Positions 26,271 to 34,349 of a stretch of 55,955 nucleotides of DNA are shown here, piece after piece. Position 1 is the first letter of the stretch. Each line of letters starts with the position of its first letter. Below the pieces are notes generated by a model. The model had not been told where the DNA came from. It saw only the letters and a list, made by a program, of their open reading frames with translations, and did not search any database. The DNA comes from an uncultured euryarchaeote (GTDB lineage Archaea; Thermoplasmatota; Poseidoniia; Poseidoniales; Poseidoniaceae), in assembly GCA_937892945.1 (NCBI GenBank), contig CALBIL010000027.1:1-55955 (forward strand), in the 5' to 3' direction. Both the position numbers and the translations under genes were made by a program.

Positions 26271-26666
26271 TCACCGATTACGGTAGCCATTCTCTCGCGC
26301 AAAATCGCGGAAATGTGGCATGTGGACAGCGTTCGCTCTGATAAAGCGACGTGGCATGACGCCTTCCCAACGACCGAGGAGATCGTTCCAAACACGGTCA
26401 CACACGGTTGCTTGCAAAAGCTTGAGCAAGCGTTGGTTGGTTGCAGTCTTAGCGGCTTCTGTCGCACAGCAAGGCTCTTCACTGCGGTTTTCGGCTTGCG
26501 CAGCGCGTTGTTCCAACTTCTCAGCAACCCAAGCAAGGCGAACCTTTTCAGCTTCGGGGTTATTCGCAATAGGGTTTGCTTTACCAGTTCTTCGAGCGCC
26601 AGATGGGCGTCCAGTGCGTCGGTCCTTGCCGTTATGGAACGGCTTTATGTTACGGTTTCTTCTCAT
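26271..26666 (-). CDS. basic orphan protein behind a structured leader
   Basis: A 131-residue protein with a strongly basic N-terminus (MRRNRNIKPF, then RRTGRPSGARRTGK), a helical Glu/Ala-rich middle with a Cys pair, and a basic C-terminus. I recognise no family. The coding region looks richer in G+C than its neighbours, suggesting acquisition. It is preceded on its own strand by a long stem-loop and a four-codon mini-ORF with a ribosome binding site. Composition suggests nucleic-acid binding. The opposite-strand frames here are judged shadows, but which strand is coding should be treated as moderately certain. Confidence 0.5.
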   Translation of the reverse strand: MRRNRNIKPFHNGKDRRTGRPSGARRTGKANPIANNPEAEKVRLAWVAEKLEQRAAQAENRSEEPCCATEAAKTATNQRLLKLLQATVCDRVWNDLLGRWEGVMPRRFIRANAVHMPHFRDFARENGYRNR

Positions 26667-26677
26667 GATTTATATCT

Positions 26678-26731
26678 CCAGATTGTTTTATGGCGTAGCC
26701 AATGCTTCGCCATGGAACAATGTTTATCTGG
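26678..26731 (-). repeat. long stem-loop in the leader of the orphan gene
   Basis: The outer arms CCAGAT (26678-26683) and ATCTGG (26726-26731) pair, as do ATGGCG (26690-26695) with CGCCAT (26708-26713), and the centre AGC-CAAT-GCT continues the helix after one T-T mismatch. Transcribed with the orphan gene, it would form a stable hairpin ending about 12 bases before the ATG. It may be an attenuator-like RNA element or a small inverted-repeat insertion. Confidence 0.6.
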
Positions 26732-26735
26732 ATTT

Positions 26736-26747
26736 TTAGTTCATCAT
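26736..26747 (-). CDS. possible leader mini-ORF (Met-Met-Asn)
   Basis: ATG ATG AAC TAA is preceded by AAAGGAGAA (26751-26759 region) at ribosome-binding distance and is followed directly by the long stem-loop. The order SD, mini-ORF, hairpin, gene resembles translational or transcriptional attenuation leaders. It could equally be chance or the remnant of a start. Confidence 0.3.
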   Translation of the reverse strand: MMN

Positions 26748-26853
26748 GAGTTCTCCTTTTTGAAATGTGATTTTCGGCAGTTGCTTCGAGTATTGCGTCA
26801 CTTCTGCCTACAAATTAACTCGGTGTCGACACTATATAAAACGCCGGAAGGAC

Positions 26854-26874
26854 AGCCCTTACAAGGGCTTTTTT
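26854..26874 (+). terminator. terminator-like hairpin with T-run
   Basis: AGCCCTT (26854-26860) pairs with AAGGGCT (26863-26869) and is followed by TTTTT. On the plus strand this looks like a bacterial intrinsic terminator, yet no plus-strand gene ends here. On the minus strand it lies just downstream of the CPBP protease stop (26879), where its A-rich flank would become the terminator's upstream side. Confidence 0.45.
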
Positions 26875-26878
26875 ATTT

Positions 26879-27601
26879 TCAAAAACCGATGACGATTTCC
26901 CAAGCAATTGCGAAAATAGCAACATCTGCAAAAGCATGTGCTATCCACGCAATCCAAATGCTTCGGTATTCTAAATACAACCAAGAAAATACCGTTCCGC
27001 CAATGAATACACCTACTGAAGCAATGATTGCACCTAACGGATTGAGAAAGATCACGAGTGCAATACTGTGATGCAGTGTAAATACTGCTGAAGATAGAAA
27101 GGATGAGCGCCATTTCCCTTTAACAAATTGCTCTATTTTGGAAGTAATAAACCAACGAAATACATATTCTTCAAGTACAGAATTTATGAACACCCAGAAT
27201 ACAATCGCTGCAGCGAATTTCCACGGAACAGTCAAACCAACAGGGTCGAGGATTGCCTTTAGAGCGTCAGGTTGGAGCATCTGTTCTCCAAGAACAAAAT
27301 ACGCAAGCCATACAATGAACATCATAGCTGTCCCAAGAAGGAAAGCCATCCCCCAACCACCTTTTTCAACAGGAGAAAAAGAACGTTTCTGTTTTTCAAT
27401 GCGAGTGTGCCAAAAAGCGGGTAAACCGAACATCCATATTTTTGTGAAAATAAATACGATCACTGCGAAAGCCCCTGCCTTCAAGACAAATCCGGTTAAG
27501 ACCGAGATGCTCGGCGCAATGGCAACTAAAAAGAGCCCCAACATCGCTACTTTACGTTTCTGAAGGTTGATTTCAGAATTCTCATAAGGTGCGTCCATCA
27601 T
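26879..27601 (-). CDS. CPBP-family intramembrane metalloprotease
   Basis: The 240-residue membrane protein has about six to seven helices and the three CPBP/Abi motifs: EEYVFRW, FTLHH and HAFAD, which supply the glutamates and histidines of the metal site. Members cleave prenylated or membrane peptides or serve in bacteriocin self-protection. I start at MMDAPYENSE (ATG 27601); the longer frame begins with a TTG that overlaps the upstream gene's stop. It lies close behind the acidic membrane-protein gene on the same strand. Confidence 0.85.
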   Translation of the reverse strand: MMDAPYENSEINLQKRKVAMLGLFLVAIAPSISVLTGFVLKAGAFAVIVFIFTKIWMFGLPAFWHTRIEKQKRSFSPVEKGGWGMAFLLGTAMMFIVWLAYFVLGEQMLQPDALKAILDPVGLTVPWKFAAAIVFWVFINSVLEEYVFRWFITSKIEQFVKGKWRSSFLSSAVFTLHHSIALVIFLNPLGAIIASVGVFIGGTVFSWLYLEYRSIWIAWIAHAFADVAIFAIAWEIVIGF

Positions 27602-27657
27602 TTGATTCAAACCACACTTGGGTCCTCTCGCCTTCAATGTTGACACGGCTTTGTGTG

Positions 27658-28593
27658 TCAATTTTCGATTTCATCTTTCAGTTGGGCTAAAGCCATACTT
27701 GCACTTGGTAGAGGAAGTGGTAGAGTCAGAGGTGTTCCATCAAGGCCAAGAAGCGGCGGAAGTGGATTTCCATCAAGTCCGATGAGTGCTTCAGGTTCCT
27801 TTTTACCTTGCACTTTTTCAAATCCATCATCGAGGGCAGTTCGAAGTTTCAATACTCGAGTCTCATCAATTCGAATAAACGTTGCTCCGTATATGTGTCC
27901 TGATTCAGGATGTTCGGGGGTGGATAACACAGATTGACCGTGGCCGGGTGTTTGTAGAAGTGCAACCAAATCTTCTCCAGCAGTTTGTTCTTCCCACATG
28001 CGAGCAGTTGATGCTCGAATATCTGCCAGTTGCCCTCTACGACGTAATTCTATTTTTTGTCGAATTTCATCATGCTTTATTCTTCGTTGGATAATGGATG
28101 ATTCAATATCTGCATTTTCTACAGAATCGGGGCTCATCTCAACTACAAATTCATCAGCCACATGGACTTCTTCCATCTCGAGTGTGACTTCGACCATTTC
28201 TTCATCATGGATTTCGGTTTCGACAATCGTGGTTGCGAGGAGTTCTTCTCTCTTTGATTCGGCAGCATGTATTTTTGCGAGTTTTCGTTCGCGCAAGGTT
28301 GCTCCATCGAGCTCCCCTTCAGTAATCGGTTGTGGGATTTCTAATTCGTTCTCCAACTCAATCTCTTCTGATTCAACAGTTGGTGCATCTTCTAAGGGGG
28401 TGCGTCGAACCTGAGGAGTTGTTTTTTGTGAACCCATGACAATCCAAGCAAAGGAAAAGGCAAGGATGGCTGCGATACAAATCCACTTGAATTCGTCGGT
28501 TAAATCACCGGCCTCAAACAGATAAAATGCCGCTACAGAGAGGGCACAAAGTCCGGTCACAGATCGTATGAATCCCATGTCCCTCGCATCCAT
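27658..28593 (-). CDS. uncharacterised two-helix membrane protein with acidic coiled-coil region
   Basis: The 311-residue product starts with two membrane helices (about 11-28 and 36-53), followed by a long Glu-rich region (about 70-190) with heptad-like stretches around IIQRRIKHDEIRQKIELRRRGQ, and a C-terminal part rich in Pro and Leu with a GLDGNPLPPLLGLDGTPL internal duplication. I recognise no family. It lies between RdgB and the CPBP protease on the same strand. An alternative start is ATG 28578. Confidence 0.7.
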   Translation of the reverse strand: MDARDMGFIRSVTGLCALSVAAFYLFEAGDLTDEFKWICIAAILAFSFAWIVMGSQKTTPQVRRTPLEDAPTVESEEIELENELEIPQPITEGELDGATLRERKLAKIHAAESKREELLATTIVETEIHDEEMVEVTLEMEEVHVADEFVVEMSPDSVENADIESSIIQRRIKHDEIRQKIELRRRGQLADIRASTARMWEEQTAGEDLVALLQTPGHGQSVLSTPEHPESGHIYGATFIRIDETRVLKLRTALDDGFEKVQGKKEPEALIGLDGNPLPPLLGLDGTPLTLPLPLPSASMALAQLKDEIEN

Positions 28594-28611
28594 CCAATTG
28601 CTATTAACTTA

Positions 28612-29277
28612 TCATGCTGATGGCAATTGCCGAAGTAAGTCGTTTAATGCTCTACTGCGATGGCTGTAGACCTGTTTTTCTTCTAAGGAAAGGGCTCCGA
28701 AGGTTTTGCCATGTGTACTTTTATCCCCATATTCGCCTGGAGGGAGCGGTTCTCCAAATGCATCAAGGTCGTTTGGAGTAAACACAGGGTCAAATCCAAA
28801 TCCTTCTCCATCGTGACTCTCAAGTGCAATCCATCCCGGACATTTTCCATTGCCATAGAGTATTTCGCCGTTCATCCAAATGGCGGCTACTGCTTGAAAT
28901 TCAGCAGAACGTAATTGAGCACATTGAACCGTATCTTGGCTTTGCAGGTGTTCCAGTAACCGAAGAATACCATTGTAACCGATTGTTTCCAATGCATAAG
29001 CGGAGTACACGCCTGGGAAACCGTTGAGCGCATCGATGAACAGACCAGCATCTTCAACTAAAACCATATCATCGGATTCTTCACCATTCGGCAAATGAGA
29101 TAATGCTTGGGCAATTTTCGATTGGGCCACTTCTTCCAAAGTATTCGCTTGAGGTTCAACAATCGTCCCGGGTTCAACAATAAGTTGGCGTACTGTATAG
29201 CCAAGGGGTTGGAGGTGATGTGTGGCTTCTTTGAGTTTACCAACGTTCCCAGTGAGGAACCATATCGTGCGCGACAT
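28612..29277 (-). CDS. rdgB: XTP/dITP diphosphatase (RdgB/HAM1 family)
   Basis: This 221-residue enzyme hydrolyses non-canonical purine triphosphates to keep them out of DNA. Motifs are FLTGNVGKLKEA at the N-terminus, VLVEDAGLFIDALNGFPGVYSAY in the middle, GFGFDPVFTP, and the C-terminal EEKQVYSHRSRAL. All match the HAM1 pattern. It is slightly longer than average. Archaeal rdgB often sits near Kae1/Bud32; here bud32 lies about 1 kb away on the same strand but other genes intervene. Confidence 0.94.
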   Translation of the reverse strand: MSRTIWFLTGNVGKLKEATHHLQPLGYTVRQLIVEPGTIVEPQANTLEEVAQSKIAQALSHLPNGEESDDMVLVEDAGLFIDALNGFPGVYSAYALETIGYNGILRLLEHLQSQDTVQCAQLRSAEFQAVAAIWMNGEILYGNGKCPGWIALESHDGEGFGFDPVFTPNDLDAFGEPLPPGEYGDKSTHGKTFGALSLEEKQVYSHRSRALNDLLRQLPSA

Positions 29278-29320
29278 AGTTCTGCTATGGCTTTTGCATA
29301 TTGAGTTCTACGGCGGAAAT

Positions 29321-29373
29321 CGCTCAGAATGTATCCTTTTGAAGCGAGCCTTCAAAGGCCAACCTCTTGAGCG
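29321..29373 (+). promoter_or_regulatory. nested hairpins in the crcB leader
   Basis: CGCTCA (29321-29326) pairs with TGAGCG (29368-29373). Inside it CCTTTTGAAG (29335-29344) pairs with CTTCAAAGG (29350-29358) around a five-base loop with one bulge. The outer stem ends six bases before the crcB ATG. It does not match the known fluoride riboswitch consensus as far as I can see. Confidence 0.5.
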
Positions 29374-29379
29374 ATTGGT

Positions 29380-29751
29380 ATGTTACAACAAATTGGAATT
29401 GTCGCTCTTGGAGGGGCACTTGGTGCAACACTACGCTATGCAGTGAGTGAATGGGTCACGGTTGATTCATTTCCTTACGCAACTTTGTCGGTCAATCTTG
29501 TCGGTTCTTTTCTTTTGGGCGTATTGGCAGTAGGGTTGGCTCAGAATCTCCTTTCTGCAAATATGGCGTTGTTACTTGGAACGGGAGTACTTGGTGCTTT
29601 TACCACTCTGTCGACTTTTTCTGTAGAAACCGTTCAGATGTTTGAACAAGGTTATGGAAATTCAGCCATCGTATACATTGCCATTACAATGGCATTTGGC
29701 CCGCTTCTCGCTTTACTTGGTTGGAAACTTGGCGAATCAATTTTTGTATAA
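29380..29751 (+). CDS. crcB: fluoride channel CrcB/FluC
   Basis: The 123-residue, four-helix protein exports fluoride as a dual-topology dimer. Family motifs are GGALGATLRYAVSEW, the central NLVGSFLLG asparagine, and GVLGAFTTLSTFSVE with the phenylalanine and threonine residues that line the pore. Length is normal. It is divergent from rdgB, and the intervening 100 bp hold nested hairpins. The family assignment is firm. Confidence 0.95.
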   Translation: MLQQIGIVALGGALGATLRYAVSEWVTVDSFPYATLSVNLVGSFLLGVLAVGLAQNLLSANMALLLGTGVLGAFTTLSTFSVETVQMFEQGYGNSAIVYIAITMAFGPLLALLGWKLGESIFV

Positions 29752-29837
29752 GAACATGGATTTATGTAGGGCTTGATGTTTGGTTCTCTTCAAGGACAAC
29801 ACAATGAAAAATTTCGTTTGCCCTAAGAGTTGAAAAT

Positions 29838-30257
29838 ATGAAAGAACATAATTTAATCCAAACCTTGAACGAAGCCCTTGGGTGGGAATTGAGAGCGACC
29901 AACATGTACGCCCATTATGCTGCGAATATACGTGGAATACATCGCCTTCAACTTTCACCAATGTTTACTGCCGAAGCTACAGAATCTACTATGCATGCAG
30001 ACATTGTCCGAAAAGCAATTGTCAAACTCGGTGGTATCCCCGTTACAGAGCGAAACTCCCATCAAATTATTCATACCACACAGTTTGATGAGATGCTCGT
30101 TCATTCCCTTGAAACTGAAACTCAAGCAGCTGCTGTATATGCTGAAATAATGATTGAGATCGAATCAGTAGGCGACCAAGATTTATATGATGCAATTGAA
30201 CAAATATATCTTGCAGAACTTCGAAGTCTCGAAGAGTTGCGACTCCTTATGGATTAA
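29838..30257 (+). CDS. ferritin-like (bacterioferritin-type) protein
   Basis: The 139-residue four-helix protein carries di-iron ligands typical of bacterioferritins: E in LGWELRATNMYAHY, E-x-x-H in EATESTMHAD, E in LETETQAAAVYAE, and E in LAELRSLEELR. It may store iron or detoxify peroxide. The heme-ligand methionine of bacterioferritin is not certain. Its stop lies directly against the stop of the convergent bud32 gene, with no intervening base. Confidence 0.82.
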   Translation: MKEHNLIQTLNEALGWELRATNMYAHYAANIRGIHRLQLSPMFTAEATESTMHADIVRKAIVKLGGIPVTERNSHQIIHTTQFDEMLVHSLETETQAAAVYAEIMIEIESVGDQDLYDAIEQIYLAELRSLEELRLLMD

Positions 30258-30941
30258 TTACCCATGGTATCGAACACGTGAACGAACATCTTCCAATCGC
30301 TTCAGTACCTGTTGTGAGGTCGGAACAGCTCCACCTGTTTGTTCAGGCGGCGAACCAAGTCGCTCTTCTTCAGAGGCGTAACCTTCCAGTAATGTCTCGA
30401 TCGCACCTTTGTGATCTGGATGTGAGGCGCCAAGGATTTCATCGATGACGTGTAAATCGATTCCAAATCGTTCAATTTCGTAATCGATTGCAGCGAGTCC
30501 AAAATCAATTAATGATGGATTGGCATTTTCATCGATCAAGATATTGTTGGTCGAAAGGTCACCATGGGTGATGGCTTCTCGGTGCAGTCGACGAATTAAT
30601 GCCCCAGTATTTCGTAAAGCCAAGTGGATGAAATCTTGCGAATACTCATCGCTTCGTAAAAGTTCAATCAAAGGTAGTCCTGGCATTCGCTCAAGAATTA
30701 TCCGACCTGAATCGGGGTCAAGGTCCCAAACAGCCGGGACGTTCAATCCACGTCTTTTGAGCCGAATAAGAAGACGAGATTCGCTCATCATTCTTCGATA
30801 ACCAAGACGAATATCAAGGTCTGGATGACGCCATTTCCGGGGCCGGCGGAGTTTACGTACAGCGTCAAGGCCCATCCATTTGCCAGCCCATACTTCCGCT
30901 TCCGCCCCAAGGTGCAAACGCTCGGTCGGAACAAAGGCCAT
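30258..30941 (-). CDS. bud32: Bud32 (KEOPS complex) kinase
   Basis: Bud32 is the small atypical kinase/ATPase of the KEOPS complex, which makes N6-threonylcarbamoyladenosine in tRNA. The 227-residue protein has GAEAEVWAG as the glycine-rich loop, the lysine in VRKLRRPRKWRHPDLD, HGDLSTNNIL as the catalytic loop, and LIDFGLA as the metal-binding motif. It lacks the large activation segment of ordinary kinases. Kae1, often fused to or beside it in euryarchaea, is not in the window, so the two genes are separate here. Confidence 0.93.
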   Translation of the reverse strand: MAFVPTERLHLGAEAEVWAGKWMGLDAVRKLRRPRKWRHPDLDIRLGYRRMMSESRLLIRLKRRGLNVPAVWDLDPDSGRIILERMPGLPLIELLRSDEYSQDFIHLALRNTGALIRRLHREAITHGDLSTNNILIDENANPSLIDFGLAAIDYEIERFGIDLHVIDEILGASHPDHKGAIETLLEGYASEEERLGSPPEQTGGAVPTSQQVLKRLEDVRSRVRYHG

Positions 30942-31061
30942 GGAGGGCCCTTTTGTTTCCCATTTATCAACACTTCAGCAAAGGTTTGCTTCAAAAGGGA
31001 GGACTTTGTGCCAGTGTTGAAGAAGATGACTGTATCGCTACCTATGTGTTCCGTCGATTTC

Positions 31062-32180
31062 ATGGATACCACCCTCTCTCCAGAGGAGCAAGCAATTGCT
31101 GAAAGAATCGACGAATTACGAGAACAACTCGGCGATGAGCTGCTGATTCTTGGCCATCATTACCAACGTGACAGCATCGTCATGCATGCCGATTTCCTCG
31201 GCGATTCATTCATGTTGAGTCAGAAGGCAGCTGAATCAAAGGCGAAGTACATCGTCTTCTGTGGCGTTCACTTCATGGCAGAATCCGCAGATATTCTTAC
31301 GACTGATGAACAAATCGTGGTGCTTCCTAACCTGCGAGCAGGATGTTCCATGGCCGATATGGCTACTTTAGTTGATGTTGAATCCGCATGGGAGGAACTT
31401 TTGGTGGAAGCAGGTCTTGATGACCCCATCCACCGTGAAGATACGACTGCATTGGCATCTCCTGATGACAAATTCTTGGTGCCGGTCACCTACATGAACA
31501 GCAGTGCAGACTTGAAAGATTTCGTTGGTCGCCACGGTGGAATTGTCTGCACCTCGAGTAATGCACAGGGCGTGCTCAATTGGGCATTTGAACGAGCAGG
31601 AAAGAACGGTGCAGTCTTGTTTTTCCCAGACCAACACCTTGGACGAAATACAGGTAATGCCATGGGAATTCCGCTCGATTTGATGCCAACATGGACTCCT
31701 GGGATTGGCGCTATGGGTGAACTCAAAGGAAGTCGTATCATCCTTTGGCATGGTTTCTGTTCAGTTCATAAGCGATTCACAAAGCCTCTCATCGATGATT
31801 TCCGTCTTCGGTATCCTGATGGAATTGTAGTCGTTCATCCGGAATGCCCGATTGAAACTGTGAGTGGAAGTGATGCAAATGGTTCCACTCAATTCATTCG
31901 AGACTTTGTTGCAGAACAAGCACCTGGTGCGAACATTGCAATTGGGACAGAAATCAATATGGTCGCCCGTTTGGCTGAAGAACATCCAGACAAACATATT
32001 GAATGCCTTGATACCGAAATTTGCCCTTGTTCAACAATGTACATGATTCACCCAGCGTATTTGATGGATGTACTTGAACGAATTGTCGATGGAGAAAATC
32101 CGAACCAAATTCAAGTTCCTCCATCGATTCAAGAAGGTTCTCTTTGGGCATTAGAACGAATGTTGAGTGTCAAGAAGTGA
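31062..32180 (+). CDS. nadA: quinolinate synthase A
   Basis: NadA condenses iminoaspartate with dihydroxyacetone phosphate to quinolinate for NAD synthesis, using a [4Fe-4S] cluster. The 372-residue protein shows LGHHYQRD, FCGVHFMAE (first cluster Cys), NLRAGCSMADM, CTSSNAQ, VVHPECPIE (second Cys), GTEINMVARL and ICPCSTM (third Cys). I start at MDTTLSPEEQ, where family alignments begin; ATGs at 31026 and 31044 are alternatives, and the frame extends to 30825 over the bud32 gene, which is not credible. NadB and NadC are not in the window. Confidence 0.95.
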   Translation: MDTTLSPEEQAIAERIDELREQLGDELLILGHHYQRDSIVMHADFLGDSFMLSQKAAESKAKYIVFCGVHFMAESADILTTDEQIVVLPNLRAGCSMADMATLVDVESAWEELLVEAGLDDPIHREDTTALASPDDKFLVPVTYMNSSADLKDFVGRHGGIVCTSSNAQGVLNWAFERAGKNGAVLFFPDQHLGRNTGNAMGIPLDLMPTWTPGIGAMGELKGSRIILWHGFCSVHKRFTKPLIDDFRLRYPDGIVVVHPECPIETVSGSDANGSTQFIRDFVAEQAPGANIAIGTEINMVARLAEEHPDKHIECLDTEICPCSTMYMIHPAYLMDVLERIVDGENPNQIQVPPSIQEGSLWALERMLSVKK

Positions 32181-34268
32181 TTACTCTTCTTCGCGACTTC
32201 TGATGGTTCGCCTTGATTCGGATTGACGTTGAACAATATGTGTGAATACCAGCAGTACACCAATCATAATTCCAATTTGGAGAATTACGTTCGAGTAAGG
32301 TGTGATTTCTGGAACCCATGAGTGAATGTGAATCGTAACTTCTCCCTCGGCGGATTGCTCAAAATAAACTAAATGATGCTCGAGTACATGCGGACTCCAT
32401 TGATGTAAGGCGTCAGAAGTCAACAGTTGTGTATGGTTGTTCGTGAGGTTTACGAATTGAATCTCACCATCCATATATTTCTCAATCGGATTCGTTGGGT
32501 CCAAGTGGTCACGAACTGACCAAGCTAAGATTCCATTTTTCATTGAAGGCCCACTCACTGCATATTTGGCATTACTTGCAAGCCATTGGTGGCCGTTAGA
32601 GCGGTTGTAGACGACCAAGCGTTCGGTTGCAGAAACATTGACAGTCACCGCAATGTAATCTTCATCGAAAACAAAATCGATGATTGTGGAATTGAGCATG
32701 TCGACAGGTGTCCCCCATGCATCAAGAATCGCATCTTCCTCGGGTGTTGAAGAAGCATTAATTTGTTCGATTGTAATTGATCCAGTCGAACCAATTCGAG
32801 AGAATTGAATGCTCGTTGGTTCGTTTTCCAAAACCATTGCAATCTCAAGTCCACTCGCTCGAATAAGTTGAATATTGCCAACATTAAATCCAAGAGATAC
32901 TTCCTCTCCATTCAGCGTATAGGCACTCAATAGTCCCTCTTTCTCGAGTATGATATATTCGACATCTTCTGTTCCTGTCAATACGATTTCATCAGGTTTC
33001 TCTATGGCCATCGTTAGCATTGGCTCACTCGAAATGGAGATGGATTCGAGGTTGAACACCGATACAGTGGTTTGATTGGCCACCGCGAGTTTAGAGCCCG
33101 AGAGCGCATAGGGCGAATCGTATTCAATGGTCCCGTTCATCAGTTCCCAATTCGTCTCGAGGTTCGCTACATCATGAATTACCATTACAGGCCCAGTTGA
33201 GCGATTGTCAATGGTTGCCATCCAACCATCTCCGGTGGCAACATCTTGAGGTGCTTCTATTCCTCCTGCGGGTAAGGATTGATGACTCAATTCCCAAGTT
33301 ATGACGGTAAATAACATCAAAAATACGAGAACTGCTAAGACTCCAGTTTCCTTGCTTTGAGGGTTTCGATAACGCTTTACTACGTTTGAAAAGCGATTCA
33401 TGACAATTCCAAGAGCTTTCTTAGGATTGGTTAACAGAGTCACTATTCGAGCATTCATGGTTCGTTCATCGAAAATTTTCCACCAAGCATCTGATGTTCG
33501 GTCCGCAACAGAGACTGCCAGAGCAGCAATGAGCATACCTCCAATGATGTCGGAAAACCAATGGATTCCCAAATAAATAATGGTGAAAGCAGTGATGAGT
33601 GTATAGGTGAGGACCAAAGCCCGGTATTTGTTCCAACGACGGTCTTCATCGAAGCGTGTTAGGCATAGCCAGACTGCAAAGGGTATCCCGATATGAAGCG
33701 ACGGCATTCCGTTTGTGAATGGGTCAATACGGCGAAACCAATCACTGATTTCCGGAGTTAAATCATACGCGAGGGTTTCCATTCCCGGAATATAATCTCC
33801 AGTCACTCGAACATTGAAGAATAAATAAAACGGAATTGCTAATATGTAGACCCATGCAATACTGAGTGTCATTCGATCTGAAATCCATCGGTCATCAAAG
33901 AAGGCGAAGTAGAACACCGATACGTAGCAAATAAACATGAATCCTGCAACATAAAAATGAGTGAGTGCAATGGTTAACCATTTTGCTTCAAAAAATTGTT
34001 GAACTTTCAATACTAAATCGCCTTCTAGCCCATAAATGAACGGTGTCATATCCAAGCCGGTATTCGCAATAATAATGCGGTCGAGTTGGTCGAGAATATC
34101 TTTTGAGTTGTAAATGATAAACACAATCGAAAGGTGAATCCAATACCTTCGAAAGAAATCGACAAAGGTGGGTAGAGTGATTTTCACCCATGGTGGTTTG
34201 AAAACAGGCAACAAGATGACACCAAGTGCCAATGCGCTTACCATCCAAGTCAGATAGATGCCATCCAT
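32181..34268 (-). CDS. PAP2-superfamily membrane enzyme fused to a large external domain
   Basis: The 695-residue protein has an N-terminal membrane part (about residues 1-265, six or more helices) with the PAP2 phosphatase motifs GMPSLHIG and YLGIHWFSDIIGG, close to the Aur1/inositolphosphotransferase branch. After another helix (about 310-330) comes an external region of some 340 residues with repeated hydrophobic beta-strand units and a W-rich pattern, suggestive of a propeller, and a final helix with a basic tail. PAP2 enzymes transfer or remove phosphate from lipid head groups. The added outer domain may bind a glycan or partner; that part is inference. Confidence 0.8.
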   Translation of the reverse strand: MDGIYLTWMVSALALGVILLPVFKPPWVKITLPTFVDFFRRYWIHLSIVFIIYNSKDILDQLDRIIIANTGLDMTPFIYGLEGDLVLKVQQFFEAKWLTIALTHFYVAGFMFICYVSVFYFAFFDDRWISDRMTLSIAWVYILAIPFYLFFNVRVTGDYIPGMETLAYDLTPEISDWFRRIDPFTNGMPSLHIGIPFAVWLCLTRFDEDRRWNKYRALVLTYTLITAFTIIYLGIHWFSDIIGGMLIAALAVSVADRTSDAWWKIFDERTMNARIVTLLTNPKKALGIVMNRFSNVVKRYRNPQSKETGVLAVLVFLMLFTVITWELSHQSLPAGGIEAPQDVATGDGWMATIDNRSTGPVMVIHDVANLETNWELMNGTIEYDSPYALSGSKLAVANQTTVSVFNLESISISSEPMLTMAIEKPDEIVLTGTEDVEYIILEKEGLLSAYTLNGEEVSLGFNVGNIQLIRASGLEIAMVLENEPTSIQFSRIGSTGSITIEQINASSTPEEDAILDAWGTPVDMLNSTIIDFVFDEDYIAVTVNVSATERLVVYNRSNGHQWLASNAKYAVSGPSMKNGILAWSVRDHLDPTNPIEKYMDGEIQFVNLTNNHTQLLTSDALHQWSPHVLEHHLVYFEQSAEGEVTIHIHSWVPEITPYSNVILQIGIMIGVLLVFTHIVQRQSESRRTIRSREEE

Positions 34269-34349
34269 CAGTTAACCTCAACCCCTACGGGGTTGTGTGT
34301 TACACATGAAACCTCGCAGTCAAAAATACTGGAAATACCGTTCCTTGGA

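Noticed and set aside
26313-27071. Long plus-strand frames (including 26320-26739) over the orphan gene
   Set aside because: They run antisense to both the orphan frame and the CPBP protease, show no family pattern and lack a ribosome site.
29278-29379. Fluoride riboswitch before crcB
   Set aside because: I looked for the GGNGATGG and paired elements of the known class and did not find them; the hairpins are reported only as an unexplained structure.
30825-31061. N-terminal extension of NadA
   Set aside because: The extension lies over the divergent bud32 coding region and does not match NadA proteins; the start at 31062 fits the family.
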